NCBI GenBank assembly: GCA_937891475.1
Contig: CALATC010000175.1
Coordinates: 1-20,108 of the forward strand
Direction of reading: 5' to 3'
DNA: 20,108 nt
DNA from: an uncultured Granulicatella sp.
Lineage (GTDB): Bacteria > Bacillota > Bacilli > Lactobacillales > Aerococcaceae
Part shown: one piece after another, positions 16,750 to 20,108 of the stretch
How positions within the stretch are numbered: position 1 is the first letter of the stretch
Layout of the letters: each line of letters opens with the position of its first letter
Translations under genes and position numbers: made by a program
Notes under the pieces: generated by a model
Seen by the model: the letters and a program-made list of their open reading frames with translations, nothing else
Told to the model about the DNA's origin: nothing
Database searches by the model: none

Positions 16750-17851
16750 TACTATCGTCCTCCACTTCCTCGTAGCTTTCTAGACGTGCATCAAATTCTT
16801 CTTCACTTTCTCCAAAACGCATTACGTGAATATCTTGTGGCTCAAAGTATAATCCAACTTTTGATCCCACTTCTGCTTTCTTCGTTGAGTGAATCATCCA
16901 CTCATTTTTATTTTCGTCATAACAAATAATTTCATAGTGAACTCCACGGAATAATTGTGTATCCACTTCAACGGTTAATTTCCCTTTATCTACACTAGTT
17001 AGAGATAAATCTTCCGGACGAATAACGATTTCAACCTTTTCATTTGGACGCATACCAGCATCGGCACATTCAAATTCTTTTCCAACAAATTCTACTAAGT
17101 AGTCTTCTTTCATCACACCAGCAACGATATTACTTTCACCAATAAAGTCCGCAACGAAACGGTTGATTGGTTCATCATAAATATCTACAGGAGTACCTGA
17201 TTGAATAATTTCTCCACCATTTAGTACGAAGATTTCATCACTCATCGCAAGAGCTTCTTCTTGGTCATGAGTTACGAAAATAAATGTAATACCTAAACGT
17301 TGTTGTAATTCACGCAATTCATACTGCATATCTGTTCTTAATTTTAAGTCTAGCGCTGATAATGGTTCATCTAATAATAGAACCTCTGGTTCATTCACTA
17401 ATGCACGAGCAATTGCTACACGTTGTTGTTGTCCTCCAGACATTTGAACGATTTCACGTTTTTCATAGCCAGATAATTGAACTAATTTTAATGCTTCAGA
17501 AACTTTTTGTTTGATTACATCTTCTGGTAATTTTTTCAAACGTAACCCGAATGCAATGTTTTCAAACACATTCATATGAGGGAATAATGCGTAGTCTTGG
17601 AATACAGTATTTACTTTACGTTTATTTGGTGGTAAATCAGTAACATCTTCTCCATTTAAAGTAACAGAACCAGTTGTTGCATCAGTAAAACCAGCAATGA
17701 TACGAAGAATCGTAGTTTTACCACATCCTGAAGGTCCTAATAATGTATAGAATTTTCCTTTTTCAATTTCAAAGTTAATATTTTTTAATACTTGAGTATC
17801 ATCATAAGATTTTGTAACATTTTCAAATGTAATAATTGCATTGTTGGACAT
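16742..17851 (-). CDS. potA: Spermidine/putrescine ABC transporter ATP-binding protein
   Basis: ATPase that powers the importer. From ATG ([12 protein letters not shown]) it is 369 residues. Visible motifs are Walker A GPSGCGKT (39-46), Q-loop [10 protein letters not shown], signature MSGGQQQR, Walker B VLLLDEP with D161/E162, and the H-loop THDQEEAL, followed by a C-terminal TOBE-type regulatory region from about 240. An upstream extension in frame would overlap potR and lacks a good ribosome site, although the AAGGAAGG before the chosen ATG is rather far away and a TTG four codons upstream cannot be excluded. It follows potR by 22 nt. Confidence 0.95.
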   Translation of the reverse strand: MSNNAIITFENVTKSYDDTQVLKNINFEIEKGKFYTLLGPSGCGKTTILRIIAGFTDATTGSVTLNGEDVTDLPPNKRKVNTVFQDYALFPHMNVFENIAFGLRLKKLPEDVIKQKVSEALKLVQLSGYEKREIVQMSGGQQQRVAIARALVNEPEVLLLDEPLSALDLKLRTDMQYELRELQQRLGITFIFVTHDQEEALAMSDEIFVLNGGEIIQSGTPVDIYDEPINRFVADFIGESNIVAGVMKEDYLVEFVGKEFECADAGMRPNEKVEIVIRPEDLSLTSVDKGKLTVEVDTQLFRGVHYEIICYDENKNEWMIHSTKKAEVGSKVGLYFEPQDIHVMRFGESEEEFDARLESYEEVEDDSNE

Positions 17852-17873
17852 GTTTCGTACCAATCCTTCCTTT

Positions 17874-18416
17874 TTATAAATAAGAATTTGTTGCGACAAT
17901 TAACACCTTACTTATTTCATTGCCAGCATTTTTAATTTGATGTTTAGCAGAAGCTTCAAAATAAAAAGATTCTCCTTTTGAGACAACTTCTATTTGTTTT
18001 CCTACTTTTACTTGTACTTTACCTTCTAGAACATATCCAAAAGTTTCGGATAATGATGGTTGGAACACTTTGTATTCCCCTTGAGGTTTAAACTCTAATA
18101 TTACAGGTTCCATTTCATGTTCATTCGAATCTGGATTTAACCAAGTCACTATCGTTTTATGCTTTGGATCCTCCATCACGGTCATATCTTCAGGCCCATA
18201 AACGGTTAAAGCTTCTTCTGGTCCATCTTCAAAGAAATCTTTTGGAGCACATCCTAATACTTCTAAAATATCAAAAAATGTGTCCATCGATGGCGAACTT
18301 AGATCGTTTTCTAATTGGGAAATATATCCTTTAGATAAATCCGTCCTCTCGGCTAATTCTTCTTGGGTAAGTCCTTTTTGAACACGCAGAGCTTTCAAAT
18401 GACTCCCTATTTCCAT
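17874..18416 (-). CDS. potR: XRE-cupin transcriptional regulator of the pot operon
   Basis: DNA-binding regulator, probably sensing polyamine through its cupin domain. It has an N-terminal helix-turn-helix at about 6-60 ([21 protein letters not shown]) and a C-terminal cupin_2 barrel at about 105-178 ([13 protein letters not shown], then [17 protein letters not shown]). Two adjacent ATG codons are possible; the second is chosen because GGAGG is 6 nt before it and only 3 nt before the first. It is the first gene of the pot operon, next to a palindrome in its own leader, which points to autoregulation. The name potR is by context; PuuR-like would also fit. Confidence 0.9.
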   Translation of the reverse strand: MEIGSHLKALRVQKGLTQEELAERTDLSKGYISQLENDLSSPSMDTFFDILEVLGCAPKDFFEDGPEEALTVYGPEDMTVMEDPKHKTIVTWLNPDSNEHEMEPVILEFKPQGEYKVFQPSLSETFGYVLEGKVQVKVGKQIEVVSKGESFYFEASAKHQIKNAGNEISKVLIVATNSYL

Positions 18417-18432
18417 CATATCCCTCCATTCT

Positions 18433-18449
18433 TTAAACTTAAAGTTTAA
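18433..18449. promoter_or_regulatory. Palindromic operator candidate for PotR
   Basis: Perfect 17-bp palindrome TTAAACTT-A-AAGTTTAA between the predicted transcription start and the potR ribosome site. A further AAGTTTA half-site lies in the promoter spacer (18475-18481). This is the arrangement expected for repression by an XRE dimer. Confidence 0.65.
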
Positions 18450-18463
18450 TCACACTATGACTC

Positions 18464-18491
18464 ATTATACTCTAAGTTTAGTAATAGTCAA
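18464..18491 (-). promoter_or_regulatory. potR-potABCD promoter
   Basis: TTGACT (18486-18491), 16-nt spacer, perfect TATAAT (18464-18469) on the minus strand, about 45 nt before potR. Confidence 0.85.
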
Positions 18492-18505
18492 CAAATAAAT
18501 TACAC

Positions 18506-18543
18506 AAAATAAAAAAAAGAACCCTATACAATGTATAGAGTTC
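18506..18543 (-). terminator. Rho-independent terminator after the repeat array
   Basis: Stem GAAC and CTATAC pairing with GTATAG and GTTC around a 3-nt loop (one internal mismatch), followed by eight T on the minus strand. It ends transcription from the fructokinase side after the four repeats I-L, which would therefore be transcribed as one long 3' region. Confidence 0.85.
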
Positions 18544-18559
18544 AAATGAATAGATATAG

Positions 18560-18640
18560 AAAATGATCATGCATAGTAACACTAAAGCCATGAAACTAAA
18601 GGTTTGCTGGCGTCCTCTTCAACTATTAAAAAGTCAATTT
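18560..18640 (+). repeat. Structured repeat element copy I (short, degenerate)
   Basis: Short form of about 80 bp. The ends AAAATGA and TCAATTTT are imperfectly complementary and ATAGT pairs with ACTAT. Inside are GCCA...TGGC enclosing AAAC / GTTT and the conserved GCTGGCGTCC. First member, by coordinate, of a four-copy same-direction array. Confidence 0.7.
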
Positions 18641-18680
18641 TATTAACGTGCTTTCATATTAGTTCCGTTCAAATAGAAAA

Positions 18681-18755
18681 GACTTCTCACAGTGCAGCTA
18701 TAAGATTCGCATTTGCAAAGCTGCTAGCGTCCAATATGCTACATTCAGCGAAGTC
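18681..18755 (+). repeat. Structured repeat element copy J (short form)
   Basis: About 75 bp with ends GACTTC / GAAGTC, inner helix GCTA...TAGC and conserved GCTAGCGTCC. The second end helix (AGTAGCA in other copies) is damaged here (AGTGCA). The GCTA/TAGC pair is a fourth sequence version of the same helix. Confidence 0.72.
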
Positions 18756-18786
18756 AATTATCATTAACGTACCCTAAAATAGAAAC

Positions 18787-18916
18787 GACTCCTTACAGTA
18801 GCATTGGTAATATAAGCCACTTTGGCTTATATTACTGGAAAAATCAAGACCTAGGCTTGATTTTTAGGTATGAGACCGCAGGGCTGCTGCCGTCCATCGC
18901 TACAGTATAAGAAGTC
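18787..18916 (+). repeat. Structured repeat element copy K (long form)
   Basis: About 130 bp: ends GACT / AGTC and GTAGC / GCTAC, variable hairpin GGTAATATAAGCCA / TGGCTTATATTACT, AAATCAAG / CTTGATTT hairpin, GGTA...TGCC helix with one G-U pair, conserved CTGCCGTCC. The AAG / CTT pairing replaces GAG / CTC of other copies. Confidence 0.85.
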
Positions 18917-18960
18917 AGACTTATTAACGTACCCTAATATTATTTCCGTTCAGAAAGAAA

Positions 18961-19094
18961 TGACTTTTTCATAGTAGCACTATTAATATAAGCCAAGTAT
19001 GGCTTATATTAAAGGGAAATTCGAGACCTTAGGCTCGAATTTTAGCCATGAAACCGAAGGTTTGCTGGCGTCCCATGCTACTATAAAAAAGTCA
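18961..19094 (+). repeat. Structured repeat element copy L (long form)
   Basis: About 134 bp with 19-bp terminal inverted repeats (TGACTTTTTCATAGTAGCA against its complement, one mismatch). It carries the TTAATATAAGCCA / TGGCTTATATTAA hairpin, the AAATTCGAG / CTCGAATTT hairpin, GCCA...TGGC enclosing AAACC GAA GGTTT, and CTGGCGTCC. It begins 15 nt after the fructokinase stop codon. Confidence 0.9.
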
Positions 19095-19109
19095 ATTTCT
19101 TGAAATATT

Positions 19110-19976
19110 CTATTTTAAAAGAGCCTTCGCCATTGCTAAGCATCCGATTGTTGCTGCATTATTCCCTAAAGCCGGAGTTTGTATATACTCATCTACTGAA
19201 GGATATCCAACATAACCATTCATTAATTTTTCGAATTCTTGTTTCACTTTTTTCAATAAATGAGTTTGTTGCATAACTCCTCCACCTAAAACAATTACTT
19301 CAGGCGCTAAAATTAATGTTGTATTATAAATACATTGAGCAGCATAGTAAGCTTCAATATCCCAAATCGGATCAGTAGGCTCTAATTCAAATGCAGGACG
19401 ACCAGCTTTTTCTTGTAAAGCAGGTCCAGCTGCTAAACCTTCTAAACAGTCAGAGTGGAAAGGACAAACACATTTAGCATTATCTTCCGGGTGACGTTTA
19501 ACAATCATATGACCCATTTCTGGGAAGTTCATTCCACCTACAAATTCTCCGCGCTGGATAGCTCCACCACCAACACCGGTTCCAAATGTATAATATACTA
19601 AGCTTTCTAAATCTTTTCCGTGACCAAAATAATATTCGCCATAAGCTGCTGCATTCACATCTGTAGTCCAATTAATTGGAACATTTAAATGACGATTTAA
19701 TTCACCAATGAAATCATAATTTTGCCATGCTAATTTTGGAGTAGAAGTAATGTATCCAAATGTAGCAGATTTTTTATTACTATCAATTGGTCCAAAAGCA
19801 CCTACACCAACTGCTTCTAATTCTTGCTCATATTTTTTAAAAAATTCAAAAACTTTCGGTAAAGTTTCTTCTGGAGTTGTTGTTGGAATTGAAATTCTTT
19901 CTAAAACTTCCATATCATGATTTCCAATCGCACAAACAAATTTTGTACCACCAGCTTCGATACTACCTAATACCAT
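19110..19976 (-). CDS. scrK: ROK-family fructokinase
   Basis: Cytoplasmic sugar kinase, most like the ScrK/GmuE fructokinase branch, converting fructose to fructose 6-phosphate. From ATG (MVLGSIEAGGTKF, preceded by TGGAGGAATT) it is 288 residues; a longer reading frame runs back through a terminator and is rejected. Motifs: phosphate-binding GSIEAGGTKF, catalytic D106 in WTTDVNAA, GTGVGGGAI, and a zinc site around H156, C169, C171, H174 and C177, which is typical of ROK sugar kinases. Glucokinase or mannokinase activity cannot be excluded. A TATAAT at 20007-20012 may supply its own promoter. No sugar transporter gene is in view. Confidence 0.9.
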   Translation of the reverse strand: MVLGSIEAGGTKFVCAIGNHDMEVLERISIPTTTPEETLPKVFEFFKKYEQELEAVGVGAFGPIDSNKKSATFGYITSTPKLAWQNYDFIGELNRHLNVPINWTTDVNAAAYGEYYFGHGKDLESLVYYTFGTGVGGGAIQRGEFVGGMNFPEMGHMIVKRHPEDNAKCVCPFHSDCLEGLAAGPALQEKAGRPAFELEPTDPIWDIEAYYAAQCIYNTTLILAPEVIVLGGGVMQQTHLLKKVKQEFEKLMNGYVGYPSVDEYIQTPALGNNAATIGCLAMAKALLK

Positions 19977-20015
19977 ATAAAATTCCTCCAATATATTGAT
20001 AATTGTATTATATAC

Positions 20016-20046
20016 AAAAAAAGACAAGTAAGCTAGCACTTACTTG
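20016..20046 (-). terminator. Rho-independent terminator after tRNA-Pro
   Basis: Perfect 8-bp stem CAAGTAAG / CTTACTTG with a 6-nt loop, followed by a run of seven T on the minus strand, 8 nt after the tRNA. Confidence 0.85.
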
Positions 20047-20054
20047 CCAATGAA

Positions 20055-20108
20055 TCGGGAATACAGGATTCGAACCTACGACCCCTTGGTCCCAAACCAA
20101 GTGCTCTA
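20055..20108 (-). tRNA. tRNA-Pro (anticodon TGG), 5' part beyond the window
   Basis: The minus strand reads the anticodon stem CTTGG / CCAAG with loop TTTGGGA, giving anticodon TGG at 20092-20094, a T-arm with GGTTCGAATCC and an acceptor 3' strand ending TCCCGA. CCA is not encoded after the discriminator A. The D-arm and 5' acceptor strand are cut off. Confidence 0.93.

Noticed and set aside
18560..19094. CRISPR-like array
   Set aside because: The repeat unit is 75-134 bp, diverged, of mixed length, with related spacers and no cas genes. It is an array of structured elements, not a CRISPR.
19977..20039. Longer N-terminus for the fructokinase
   Set aside because: The extension passes through the tRNA-side terminator and a possible -10 box, and the strong TGGAGGAATT ribosome site fits the inner ATG.

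Overview
This window comes from a low-GC Gram-positive chromosome, most likely a member of the Lactobacillales or a close oral relative such as Granulicatella or Gemella; the genus cannot be fixed from sequence alone. The evidence is the AT-rich coding sequence with strong GGAGG ribosome sites, a T-box leader on argS, a streptococcal-type SMGH motif in ArgRS, a pneumococcus-like ccdA-etrx-msrAB-two-component order, and a cell-wall/choline-binding repeat tail on a C69 dipeptidase. Every protein gene and the tRNA lie on the minus strand, so transcription runs from high to low coordinates.

Read in that direction: a partial tRNA-Pro(UGG) and its terminator; a ROK-family fructokinase, then a tandem array of four structured repeats and a terminator; an autoregulated-looking polyamine operon potR-potA-potB-potC-potD; two structured repeats; argS behind a T-box; a conserved hypothetical gene; a secreted C69 dipeptidase (pepD) with a carbon-catabolite (cre) promoter; an orphan second PotD-like binding protein translationally coupled to an Amidohydro_3 (YtcJ-like) hydrolase, also with a cre-like promoter; and an extracytoplasmic redox-repair locus ccdA-etrx-msrAB followed by a YesN/YesM-type response regulator and sensor kinase. 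CcdA would pass electrons from cytoplasmic thioredoxin to the Etrx lipoprotein, which would reduce the membrane-anchored MsrAB so that it can repair oxidised methionines on surface proteins.

The unusual content is a family of twelve intergenic modular elements, labelled A to L here, of about 73 to 141 bp. They do not match any element I recognise by name. Each has complementary ends and most carry nested internal hairpins, several of which show compensatory base changes between copies: paired positions differ in sequence but stay complementary. Three size classes can be told apart by optional hairpins. Four copies begin only 12 to 15 nt after a stop codon, and copies bracket msrAB as duplicated head-to-head pairs. 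They look like a mobile, RNA-structured 3'-UTR, attenuator or terminator element, comparable in style (not in sequence) to pneumococcal BOX elements. No transposase lies in the window.
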